Assembly (NCBI RefSeq): GCF_000974985.2
Contig: NZ_LAVA02000107.1
Span: 1-61,583 of the forward strand
Direction: 5' to 3'
DNA from: Streptomyces mangrovisoli
GTDB lineage: Bacteria; Actinomycetota; Actinomycetes; Streptomycetales; Streptomycetaceae
DNA: 61,583 nt
Under the pieces are notes generated by a model that saw nothing but the letters and a program-made list of their open reading frames with translations, had not been told where the DNA came from and ran no database searches. The first letter of the stretch is position 1, and each line of letters begins with the position of its first letter. Shown here piece after piece: positions 25,725-33,161 of this stretch. A program made the translations under genes and the position numbers.

Positions 25725-26972
25725 TCACGCCCCTGTGAGCTTCGTGAACTTCGCCTGGTACGCCGTCTCTTCCTTCGAGCTCAGCGCACGGAAGGCGACG
25801 GACTTCGCCTGCATGGCCTTGTCGGGGAGGATCAGCGGGTTGTCGGCCGCGGACTTGTCGATCTTGGCAAGGTACGGCTTCACGTCCGCGACCGGGCTCA
25901 CGTAGTTCACGTAGGCGGAGAGCTGGGCGGCCGGCTCCGGCTCGTAGTAGAAGTCGATGAGCCGCTCGGCGTTGGTCTTGTGGCGTGCCTTGTTGGGGAT
26001 CATGAGGTTGTCGGTGGACGTCATGTAGCCGCTGTCGGGGATGACATAGGCGACGTCCGGGTTGTCCGACTGGAGCTGCACGATGTCGCCGCCCCAGGCG
26101 ATGCAGGCGGCCAGGTCGCCCTTGCTCAGGTCCGACGTGTAGTCGTTGCCGGTGAAGCGGCGGATCTGGCCCTTGTCGACGGCCTTCTGGATCCGGGCGA
26201 TCACCTTGTCGTAGTCGTCGTCGGAGAACTTCGCCGGGTCCAGGCCCATGTCGAGCATGGTCATGCCGACGGTGTCGCGCATCTCGGTGAGCAGGCCCAC
26301 CCGGCCCTTGAGGGCGGGGTTGTCCAGCAGGTCGGAGACCGACTTCACCTCGACGCCGTCGAGCGCCTTCTTGTTGTAGGCGACGACGGTCGAGATGCCC
26401 TGCCACACGTACGAGTACGCGCGGCCCGGGTCCCAGTCCGGGGAGCGGAACTGGTCGGAGAGGTTGGCGAAGGCGTGCGGCAGATTGGACGCGTCCAGCT
26501 TCTGCACGTAGCCGAGGCGCACCATGCGGGCGGCCAGCCAGTCGGTCAGCACCACGAGGTCACGGCCGGTGTCCTGGCCCGCGGCGAGCTGCGGCTGGAT
26601 CTTGCCGAAGAACTCGTCGTTGTCGTTGATGTCCTCGGTGTACTTGACCGTGATGCCGGTCCGCGTGCGGAACGTGTCCAGGGTCGGATGGTGCTTGCCG
26701 CTGTCGTCCACGTCGATGTACTCGGGCCAGTTGGAGAAGTTGACCACCTTCTCCTTGGCCGAGTGGTCGTCGGCGGAGACGCCGCCCTGCGTCTTGCCGG
26801 CCGCGGGGATGCCGCAGCCGCTCAGCGCCGCCAGGCCACCGACGGCGAGCGCGCCGCCCGCGGAGGCGCGCAGCAGCGAACGGCGGGTCATGGCGGCCCG
26901 TCCGTTGCGGTAACTGCGCCGCACGGCGGCCGCTACGGCCGGTGACAGGCGGTCGGGCTCGTACTGCTCCAT
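25725..26972 (-). CDS. potD: Spermidine/putrescine-binding lipoprotein PotD
   Basis: This extracytoplasmic solute-binding protein has 415 residues. A twin-arginine motif (TRRSLLRAS, Arg30-Arg31) precedes a hydrophobic stretch and a lipobox LSGC with Cys53, so it is probably a Tat-exported lipoprotein. The mature part carries typical PotD features such as FSNWPEYID and EDINDNDEFFGKI. It delivers polyamines to PotABC. The gene lies between the aldehyde dehydrogenase (63-nt gap) and potA in one operon. A paralogue sits at 33162-34388. Confidence 0.95.
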   Translation of the reverse strand: MEQYEPDRLSPAVAAAVRRSYRNGRAAMTRRSLLRASAGGALAVGGLAALSGCGIPAAGKTQGGVSADDHSAKEKVVNFSNWPEYIDVDDSGKHHPTLDTFRTRTGITVKYTEDINDNDEFFGKIQPQLAAGQDTGRDLVVLTDWLAARMVRLGYVQKLDASNLPHAFANLSDQFRSPDWDPGRAYSYVWQGISTVVAYNKKALDGVEVKSVSDLLDNPALKGRVGLLTEMRDTVGMTMLDMGLDPAKFSDDDYDKVIARIQKAVDKGQIRRFTGNDYTSDLSKGDLAACIAWGGDIVQLQSDNPDVAYVIPDSGYMTSTDNLMIPNKARHKTNAERLIDFYYEPEPAAQLSAYVNYVSPVADVKPYLAKIDKSAADNPLILPDKAMQAKSVAFRALSSKEETAYQAKFTKLTGA

Positions 26973-27035
26973 GCGCGTGCTGCCCTTTCGGGAGGTGACG
27001 GCCGCCCGGAGCGGTCCGCCACGTTCTACGTTCTG

Positions 27036-28571
27036 CTATCTGTCCCCGAAGACGGTGCGGTGCCAGTCCTTCCTGGCCACCGCGGTGTTGTCGAACATGA
27101 CGTGCTTGATCTGCGTGTATTCCTCGAACGAATACGCCGACATGTCCTTGCCGAAGCCGGACGCCTTGTATCCGCCGTGCGGCATCTCGCTGATGATCGG
27201 AATGTGGTCGTTCACCCAGACGCACCCCGCCTTGATCTCGCGGGTCGCGCGATTGGCCCGGTAGACGTCCCGGCTCCAGGCCGAGGCCGCGAGCCCGTAC
27301 GGGGTGTCGTTGGCGAGCCGGATGCCCTCGTCGTCGGTGTCGAAGGGCAGGACGACGAGGACGGGGCCGAAGATCTCCGCCTGGACGACCTCGCTGTCCT
27401 GGGGCGCGTCCGCGATCAGGGTGGGGCGGTAGTACGCGCCGTCCTTCAGCGCGTCCTGCGGAGACTCCCCTCCGGTCACCACGCGCGCGTAGCCGCGCGC
27501 CCGGTCGACGAAGCCGGCCACCCGGTCGCGCTGGACGTGCGAGATCAGCGGGCCGAGGTCGGTGCCGGGGGCGAACGGGTCGCCGAGCCGGACGCTCTCC
27601 ATGAGGGCGGCCGTGCGCTCGACGAACTCGTCGTACAGGGGCCGCTGCACGTACGCGCGGGTGGCGGCCGTGCAGTCCTGGCCGGTGTTGATGAGCGCCC
27701 CCGCGACCGCGCCGTTGGCGGCGGCCTCGACGTCGGCGTCGTCGAACACGAGGAAGGGGGCCTTGCCGCCCAGCTCCAGGTGGAGCCGCTTGACGGTGGC
27801 GGTCGCGACCTCCGCGACCCGCTTGCCGACGGCGGTGGAGCCGGTGAACGAGGTCATCACGACGTCCGGGTGGCCGACCAGGTGCTCGCCGGCCTCCTTT
27901 CCGGTGCCGGTGACGATGTTGATCACGCCGTCCGGGATCCCCGCGTCCGTCGCGGCCTGCGCGAACAGCAGCGCGGTCAACGGCGTGAGTTCGGCGGGCT
28001 TCAGGACGATCGTGTTGCCGGCCGCGATCGCCGGCAGGACCTTCCAGGCGGCCATCTGGAGCGGATAGTTCCAGGGCGCGATGGAGCCGACCACGCCGAT
28101 GGGCTCGCGGCGGACGTACGACGTGTGGTCGCCCGAGTACTCGCCGGCGGACTGGCCCTGGAGGTGCCGGGCCGCGCCCGCGAAGAAGGCGGTGTTGTCG
28201 ATCGTGCCCGGCACGTCGAACTCGCGCGTCAGCTTCAGCGGCTTGCCGCACTGGAGGGACTCGGCGCGGGCGAAGTCCTCGGCCCGCTCCGCGAGCACGG
28301 CGGCGAACCGGTGCAGGGCGTCGGAGCGCTCGCCCGGGGTGGCCGCGGCCCAGGCGGGGAACGCCTCGCGCGCGGCGGCCACGGCCGCGTCCACGTCGTC
28401 GGTCCCGGCCAGTTCGTAGACGAGGACGTCCTCGCCGGTGGCCGGGTCGATCACGGTGTGGGTACGGCCCGATGTGCCCTTGGTCAGCCGGCCGCCGATG
28501 AACTGCGCGCCGTCCGCGAACCGTTCCTGCGCCGGAAACCGGTCCGGGGTCTCGCTGCCCGGATTCTGCAT
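27036..28571 (-). CDS. Aldehyde dehydrogenase, aminobutyraldehyde/betaine-aldehyde type
   Basis: This enzyme of 511 residues oxidises an amino-aldehyde. The catalytic Cys300 lies in NTGQDCTAATR and the base Glu266 in HLELGGKAPF; SFTGSTAVGK follows the nucleotide-binding region. The GQDC form is typical of gamma-aminobutyraldehyde and PuuC-like enzymes. It is the first gene of the operon aldehyde dehydrogenase - potD - potA - potB - potC - FAD oxidoreductase, so it probably acts on the aldehyde produced by the oxidase. The start ATG at 28571 has GAGAG upstream. Exact substrate is inferred from context. Confidence 0.92.
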   Translation of the reverse strand: MQNPGSETPDRFPAQERFADGAQFIGGRLTKGTSGRTHTVIDPATGEDVLVYELAGTDDVDAAVAAAREAFPAWAAATPGERSDALHRFAAVLAERAEDFARAESLQCGKPLKLTREFDVPGTIDNTAFFAGAARHLQGQSAGEYSGDHTSYVRREPIGVVGSIAPWNYPLQMAAWKVLPAIAAGNTIVLKPAELTPLTALLFAQAATDAGIPDGVINIVTGTGKEAGEHLVGHPDVVMTSFTGSTAVGKRVAEVATATVKRLHLELGGKAPFLVFDDADVEAAANGAVAGALINTGQDCTAATRAYVQRPLYDEFVERTAALMESVRLGDPFAPGTDLGPLISHVQRDRVAGFVDRARGYARVVTGGESPQDALKDGAYYRPTLIADAPQDSEVVQAEIFGPVLVVLPFDTDDEGIRLANDTPYGLAASAWSRDVYRANRATREIKAGCVWVNDHIPIISEMPHGGYKASGFGKDMSAYSFEEYTQIKHVMFDNTAVARKDWHRTVFGDR

Positions 28572-28662
28572 GTCGCTCTCGCTCTCCTCCGCCGCCGCCC
28601 CGCTGATGTTCAGGGGCGCTCATGGCGTAGCTCCAGCTCGATTTGAATGCCGATCCTGACAG

Positions 28663-28699
28663 AGGCAATGGTTCCCTACAAGTGATTCCGTTGTTGCCT
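28663..28699. promoter_or_regulatory. Inverted repeat AGGCAA-N25-TTGCCT in a divergent promoter region
   Basis: The repeat lies between the divergent aldehyde dehydrogenase (start 28571) and NADAR (start 28762) genes. The arms are AT-richer than the surroundings. It is a plausible regulator site for the polyamine operon, but no consensus was recognised. Confidence 0.3.
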
Positions 28700-28719
28700 T
28701 TCGGTTACGCGACGGAATC

Positions 28720-28743
28720 TGTCGACCAGGTGTCGAGTCGACA
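28720..28743. promoter_or_regulatory. Inverted repeat TGTCGAC-N10-GTCGACA
   Basis: Perfect 7-bp arms lie 19 nt upstream of the NADAR start codon and 17 bp apart centre to centre. The position suggests an operator or promoter element of the NADAR gene. Confidence 0.35.
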
Positions 28744-28761
28744 TGGAAAAGGGAGGACGGA

Positions 28762-29358
28762 GTGTCAGTGGTGACTGCCAGACTCGCATGCATGGGGAAG
28801 ATCGATTCGCGGGACACCCTGGTCAGCGCCGTGCGCGCGGGGGCGAAAGTGAAGTACCTGCACTTCTGGGGGCACCGGCCGCGGCCGGACGGCACGGCGG
28901 GCGCGGGCTGCCTGAGCCAGTGGTGGCCGGCGCCGTTCACGGTGGACGGCGTGACCTACCGGACGGCGGAGCACTGGATGATGGCCGGCAAGGCGCGCCT
29001 CTTCGACGACGGGCCGGCGCTGGAGCAGGTGCTGGCGGCCGACCACCCCTCCCTGGCGAAGAAGGCCGGACGGCTGGTCCGCTCCTTCGACGAGGAGATC
29101 TGGCGGCGGGAGCGGTTCGCGATCGTGGTCGAGGGCAGCGTGCACAAGTTCTCCGCCCACCCCGAGCTGCGGGACTTCCTGCTGGGCACGGGCGAGCGGG
29201 TCCTGGTGGAGGCCAGCCCGGTGGACCGCGTCTGGGGCATCGGCCTCGCGGCGACGGACGAGGGCGCCGCCGACCCGGAGCGCTGGCGGGGGCCGAACCT
29301 GCTGGGCTTCGCACTGATGGAGGCGCGGGACCGACTCCGTCGGGGAGGGCTGGGGTAG
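28762..29358 (+). CDS. NADAR-family protein
   Basis: This is a 198-residue protein of the NADAR (YbiA-like) family. Typical segments are FWGHRP, LSQWWPAPFTVDGVTYRTAEHWMMAGKA, the acidic/basic HPELRDFLLGTGERVLVEASPVDRVWGIGL and WRGPNLLGFALMEARD. Known members hydrolyse N-glycosidic bonds of riboflavin intermediates or remove ADP-ribose from guanine in DNA; the role here is not settled. A GTG start with GGGAGGA just upstream is used. It is alone on the plus strand beside a polyamine operon. Confidence 0.88.
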   Translation: MSVVTARLACMGKIDSRDTLVSAVRAGAKVKYLHFWGHRPRPDGTAGAGCLSQWWPAPFTVDGVTYRTAEHWMMAGKARLFDDGPALEQVLAADHPSLAKKAGRLVRSFDEEIWRRERFAIVVEGSVHKFSAHPELRDFLLGTGERVLVEASPVDRVWGIGLAATDEGAADPERWRGPNLLGFALMEARDRLRRGGLG

Positions 29359-29420
29359 GGGGCGCGCTGCGCTTCCTGCGGGGAGAGGCCGTATCTACGA
29401 CGTTCGGGGAGAGGCCGTAC

Positions 29421-30131
29421 TTACGGGGACAGGTAGTAGACCAGCATGGCCGCGCCGAGGACGACACCGGTGGCTCCGCAGATGATCCCGGCGAGGGCCT
29501 GGCCGCGGTTGGTCGCCTCGTCGCGCAGGACCCTGCGGCGGCCGAGCACGCCGAGCACCACCGCGACCGCTCCGGCCAGCAGGGACAGCGGCGAGAGGAA
29601 GAAACCGACGGTCGACAGGATGCCGGTCACCAGGGCCGCGGTGCCCTGCCCGTTGCTGGGCGGCGGCCACGCCTCGAAGCCGTCGTACCAGCCGGGGGGC
29701 GGTGGGGCGGGGTAGGCGTAGGCCCCGAGATATCCGTAGGGCAGCCGACCGGGGCCGTCGGGGGCGATGGGGGGCGGCGGCACGGGGACGCCTGCGGCGG
29801 GGCTCGCGGGTGAGGAGCGGCGCGGCCCGGCGAAGACGGCCGCCGGGCCGGCGGGAGGCGGCCAGACGACGGGCGGGACGAGATCCGGCCTGGCGGACGG
29901 TGGAGCGAGTTCCGCCCTGGCGGCCGACGGGACGAGATCCGGCGTGGGGGCCGGCGGGACGAGATCCGGCGTGGCGAAGCCCGGCAGGGGGGCCGGCGGG
30001 GCGAAGTCCGGCCTGGCGAAGTCCGGCGGGGCTGCCGACGGGGCGAAGTCCGGGCTGTGGTGCCGGCCGGGCGGGGCCGATCGGTGCGCGGTGGCGTCCG
30101 GTGTCCCCGGTGCCTGCGCGTCGTCGGACAT
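29421..30131 (-). CDS. Pro-rich DUF4190-like membrane protein
   Basis: The product is 236 residues. The first about 130 residues are Pro/Ala/Asp-rich with degenerate repeats of PDFA and PDLVP, followed by a Tyr/Pro-rich stretch. Two membrane segments at the C terminus (ALVTGILSTVGFFLSPLSLLAGAVAVVLGVLG and GIICGATGVVLGAAMLVYYL) flank the conserved DUF4190-type loop GRRRVLRDEATNRGQALA. The ATG at 30131 has GGAGGGGG upstream. The gene is convergent with NADAR (62-nt gap). Function is unknown. Confidence 0.8.
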   Translation of the reverse strand: MSDDAQAPGTPDATAHRSAPPGRHHSPDFAPSAAPPDFARPDFAPPAPLPGFATPDLVPPAPTPDLVPSAARAELAPPSARPDLVPPVVWPPPAGPAAVFAGPRRSSPASPAAGVPVPPPPIAPDGPGRLPYGYLGAYAYPAPPPPGWYDGFEAWPPPSNGQGTAALVTGILSTVGFFLSPLSLLAGAVAVVLGVLGRRRVLRDEATNRGQALAGIICGATGVVLGAAMLVYYLSP

Positions 30132-30230
30132 GGCGCGGGCCCCCTCCGTGGTGCGTCCCGCCATGCTACGACCGCGACACGCCTGCCGCAGGCCCCTCCG
30201 GCGTTCCCTGCGGGTCGGTGGTGGTTGGTC

Positions 30231-30542
30231 GCGCAGTTCCCCGCGGGTCGGTGGGGCCCCTTCGCGCAGTTCCCCGCGCCCCTCCAGGGCACGGCTACGA
30301 GGCGCCCCCAAGAAGGGGCGCGAGGAACTGCGCGACCAGCCCCCACCGACCCGCAGAGACAACCGACCGCCCGGGGCCACGGGAACTACGCAAACAGCCA
30401 AGCCCAGCCGACCAGGGGCGCGGGGAACTGCGCGAAAGGCCCCCACCGGGCCGCAGGGAAAGTCGATCAGGGGCGCGAGGAACTGCGCGAAGAGCCCCAC
30501 CGACCCGCAGGGACAATCGACCAGGGGCGCGGGGAACTGCGC
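30231..30542. repeat. Cluster of dispersed 19-bp elements
   Basis: Copies lie at 30231-30245 (partial), 30264-30282 (exact) and, in reverse, 30315-30333 (one mismatch), 30373-30391 (degenerate), 30415-30433 (exact), 30470-30488 (one mismatch) and 30524-30542 (exact). Related flanks (ACCGACCCGCAG-like words) are also repeated. They fill much of the 566-nt gap 30132-30697 between divergent genes; I see no gene there. Confidence 0.85.
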
Positions 30543-30697
30543 GAAGAGCGCCACCGGGCCGCAGGCGCCCCCGGTGGAGCGGCCGTCGCGCCCCCCGAAG
30601 GCGACGCCGCCTAACATGATCCCGAGTCATCGATCAGCCGATCACCGCGCCCCCACGACCCGCGCCGTCACCGGGGCCGCCGTTCCGGGGAGGAACC

Positions 30698-31774
30698 TTG
30701 ACCGACCACACCACCACCGACCAGCCCCAGCCCCAGCCCGCCGCAGGCGACCTGCACGCCTTCATCGCCCATCTGCCGAAGGCCGAACTGCACGTCCACC
30801 ACGTCGGCTCCGCCTCCCCCCGCATCGTCGCCGAGCTGGCCGCCCGCCACCCCGACTCCAAGGTCCCCACCGACCCCGAGGCGCTGGCCGACTACTTCAC
30901 CTTCACGGACTTCGCCCACTTCATCGACGTGTACCTGTCCGTCGTGGACGTCATCCGCACCCCGGAGGACGTCCGGCTGCTGACGTACGAGGTGGCCCGC
31001 GACCTCGCCCGCCAGCAGGTGCGCTACGCCGAGCTGACCATCACCCCCTACTCCTCCACCCGCCGCGGCATCGACGAGCGCGCCTTCATGGACGCGATCG
31101 AGGACGCCCGCAAGGCCGCCGAGGCGGAGTTCGGCACCGTGCTGCGCTGGTGCTTCGACATCCCCGGCGAGGCGGGCCTCGAATCGGCGGAGGAGACGGC
31201 GCGGCTCGCCACCGACGACCGCCTGCGCCCGGAGGGCCTGGTCTCCTTCGGGCTCGGCGGCCCGGAGATCGGCGTGCCCCGGCCGCAGTTCAAGCCGTAC
31301 TTCGACCGCGCGATCGCCGCGGGACTGCACTCCGTGCCGCACGCCGGCGAGACCACGGGTCCCGAGACGGTGTGGGACGCGCTCACCGACCTGCGCGCCG
31401 AGCGCATCGGGCACGGCACCAGTTCCGCGCGGGACCCGAAGCTCCTCGCCCACCTCGCCGAGCACCGGATCGCGCTGGAGGTCTGCCCGACCTCCAACAT
31501 CGCCACCCGCGCCGTGCGCACCCTCGACGAGCACCCGATCCGGCAGTTCGTCGACGCGGGCGTGCTCGTCACCGTCAACTCCGACGACCCGCCGATGTTC
31601 GGCACCGACCTCAACAACGAGTACGCCGTCGCCGCCCGCCTGCTCGGCCTCGACGAGCGCGGCGTGGCCGAACTGGCCAAGAACGCCGTGCACGCGTCCT
31701 TCCTGGACGACGCGGGCAAGGCGAGGATCATCGGCGAGATCGACACGTACACCTCGGCGTTCCTCGCCCCCTGA
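30698..31774 (+). CDS. COG1816 nucleoside deaminase (possible aminodeoxyfutalosine deaminase)
   Basis: This zinc hydrolase of 358 residues is from the adenosine deaminase family. The metal ligands His32 and His34 lie in ELHVHHVGSAS, which differs from the canonical HxHLDG; other active-site segments are SVPHAGETTG, RIGHGT and VTVNSDDPPMFGT. The HHVGS variant suggests a subgroup other than classical adenosine deaminase. Streptomyces make menaquinone through futalosine, which needs a COG1816 deaminase, so aminodeoxyfutalosine is a candidate substrate; adenosine is the alternative. A TTG start at 30698 follows GGGGAGGAA. The GDPD gene lies 20 nt downstream. Confidence 0.85.
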   Translation: MTDHTTTDQPQPQPAAGDLHAFIAHLPKAELHVHHVGSASPRIVAELAARHPDSKVPTDPEALADYFTFTDFAHFIDVYLSVVDVIRTPEDVRLLTYEVARDLARQQVRYAELTITPYSSTRRGIDERAFMDAIEDARKAAEAEFGTVLRWCFDIPGEAGLESAEETARLATDDRLRPEGLVSFGLGGPEIGVPRPQFKPYFDRAIAAGLHSVPHAGETTGPETVWDALTDLRAERIGHGTSSARDPKLLAHLAEHRIALEVCPTSNIATRAVRTLDEHPIRQFVDAGVLVTVNSDDPPMFGTDLNNEYAVAARLLGLDERGVAELAKNAVHASFLDDAGKARIIGEIDTYTSAFLAP

Positions 31775-31794
31775 ACACCGCCACAATGGGGGCC

Positions 31795-32487
31795 ATGCAG
31801 ACCGTGACCGCCGTGGCGCACCGCGGCGACCCCTACCGCGTCCGTGAGAACACCCTCGACTCCCTGCGTTCCGCGCTCGACCGGGGCGCGGACGCGGTCG
31901 AGGTCGACGTACGGCTGACCCGGGACGGCGTACCGGTGCTGCTGCACGACGCGACGCTGAAGCGGCTGTGGGCACACGACCGGCCCCTCGCCTCCCTGTC
32001 GGCGGACGAGGTGCACGGGCTGACCGACGGCGGGGTGCCGACGCTGGCCCGCGCGCTGGAGGCGACGGACGGCAGCCGGGTCATGCTCGACCTGCCGGGC
32101 ACCCGCGACCGGCGCGGCGCGCAGCGGGTGGTGGACGCGGTCCGCGCCTGCGGCGCCGAGGACCGCGTCTACTACTGCGCGGACGCCGAGGCCATGCTCG
32201 CCGTGCGCGCCGCCGATCCGTCCGCCGAGATCGCGCTGACCTGGACGACACTGGCCCCGCCACGGCCCGCGCTGCTCGCGGCGGTACGGCCGCGCTGGCT
32301 CAACTACCGCTTCGGGCTGGTCGATCACGCGCTGGTGGCGCGGGTGCACCGGGACGGCTGCCTGCTGTCGGTGTGGACCCCGGACACCCGGCGTTCGATG
32401 CGCCGGCTGCTCGGCCTGGGCGTCGACTCGATCACCACCAACCGCGTCGACGTCCTGCACGCCCTGCGCCTGCGGCAGCAGGACTGA
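31795..32487 (+). CDS. Glycerophosphodiester phosphodiesterase family protein
   Basis: This is a 230-residue TIM-barrel phosphodiesterase. The metal and catalytic residues of the family are visible: HRGD at 9-12 with ENT at 18-20, EVDVRLTRDG at 36-45 and LLHD at 49-52. No signal peptide is evident, so it is probably cytoplasmic, splitting glycerophosphodiesters to sn-glycerol 3-phosphate and an alcohol. The ATG at 31795 is preferred because a GGGGG run lies just before it; ATG 31786 lacks one. It starts 20 nt after the deaminase gene and is probably co-transcribed with it. Confidence 0.85.
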   Translation: MQTVTAVAHRGDPYRVRENTLDSLRSALDRGADAVEVDVRLTRDGVPVLLHDATLKRLWAHDRPLASLSADEVHGLTDGGVPTLARALEATDGSRVMLDLPGTRDRRGAQRVVDAVRACGAEDRVYYCADAEAMLAVRAADPSAEIALTWTTLAPPRPALLAAVRPRWLNYRFGLVDHALVARVHRDGCLLSVWTPDTRRSMRRLLGLGVDSITTNRVDVLHALRLRQQD

Positions 32488-32536
32488 GCCCCGGCGGCGA
32501 CGGGGGCGCCGCCGAACGGCGCCGCCGAACGGCGCC

Positions 32537-32564
32537 GCCGATCCCCGGCCGGCCGGGGATCGGC
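32537..32564. terminator. Perfect 28-nt palindrome between convergent genes
   Basis: The two 14-nt arms centred on GGCCGGCC are perfectly self-complementary. It lies between the GDPD gene and the convergent membrane-protein gene, preceded by repeats of GGCGCCGCCGAAC. It is probably a bidirectional terminator. Confidence 0.8.
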
Positions 32565-32567
32565 TCC

Positions 32568-33089
32568 CTACACCGCCGGGACCGGCACGGCGTCCGTGGT
32601 GAGGGCCGCCAGCCGCCGGATCTTCCGCCGTACGACGTACAGCGGGAGCACGCCGAAGACCCCGAACGACATGTCGATCACCGACCACCAGAAGGGGATG
32701 CCGCGCAGCGGCCCGCAGATCAGGGCCAGCGGGATGATCCCGGCGCAGGCGATCATCGCGAACTCGACGACCCAGATGTTGCGGACGGGATCGCGGTAGG
32801 GGCCGTAGAAGGCCACCGCGATGACGAGATGCGCGAAGGCCAGCCAGTCGGTCCCGTAGAGCAGGAACGGGTAGTCCGTGTCGGCGGTGTCCAGGCCCTG
32901 GCGCACCCGCACGATCCAGTCGTAGAGCCCGGGCAGGTGCTCCGGCGCGGACAGCGCCCGCAACAGGCTCTCGGTCCAGCGCAGTTCGTGCACGAGCGGG
33001 AACGCGGTGGCCCCGCTCAGCACCAACGCGACGACGAAGCACACCAACCAGACGCGAATGCCCTTGAGCAGGGCGGCTCTGTCGCTCAT
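32568..33089 (-). CDS. Small four-helix membrane protein of unknown function
   Basis: The product is 173 residues with four predicted membrane segments: GIRVWLVCFVVALVLSGATAF, WLAFAHLVIAVAFYG, NIWVVEFAMIACAGIIPLALICG and WWSVIDMSFGVFGVLPLYVV. A basic tail follows. I do not recognise catalytic residues. It starts with ATG at 33089, ends next to the terminator palindrome, and lies just downstream of the second potD on the same strand. Confidence 0.8.
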   Translation of the reverse strand: MSDRAALLKGIRVWLVCFVVALVLSGATAFPLVHELRWTESLLRALSAPEHLPGLYDWIVRVRQGLDTADTDYPFLLYGTDWLAFAHLVIAVAFYGPYRDPVRNIWVVEFAMIACAGIIPLALICGPLRGIPFWWSVIDMSFGVFGVLPLYVVRRKIRRLAALTTDAVPVPAV

Positions 33090-33161
33090 GGCGACAGCGT
33101 ACGCCCGTTCTGAACATGTTCAAAAACGAGGTCCCGCCCGGGTCCGCCGGCGGGCCGCGCC

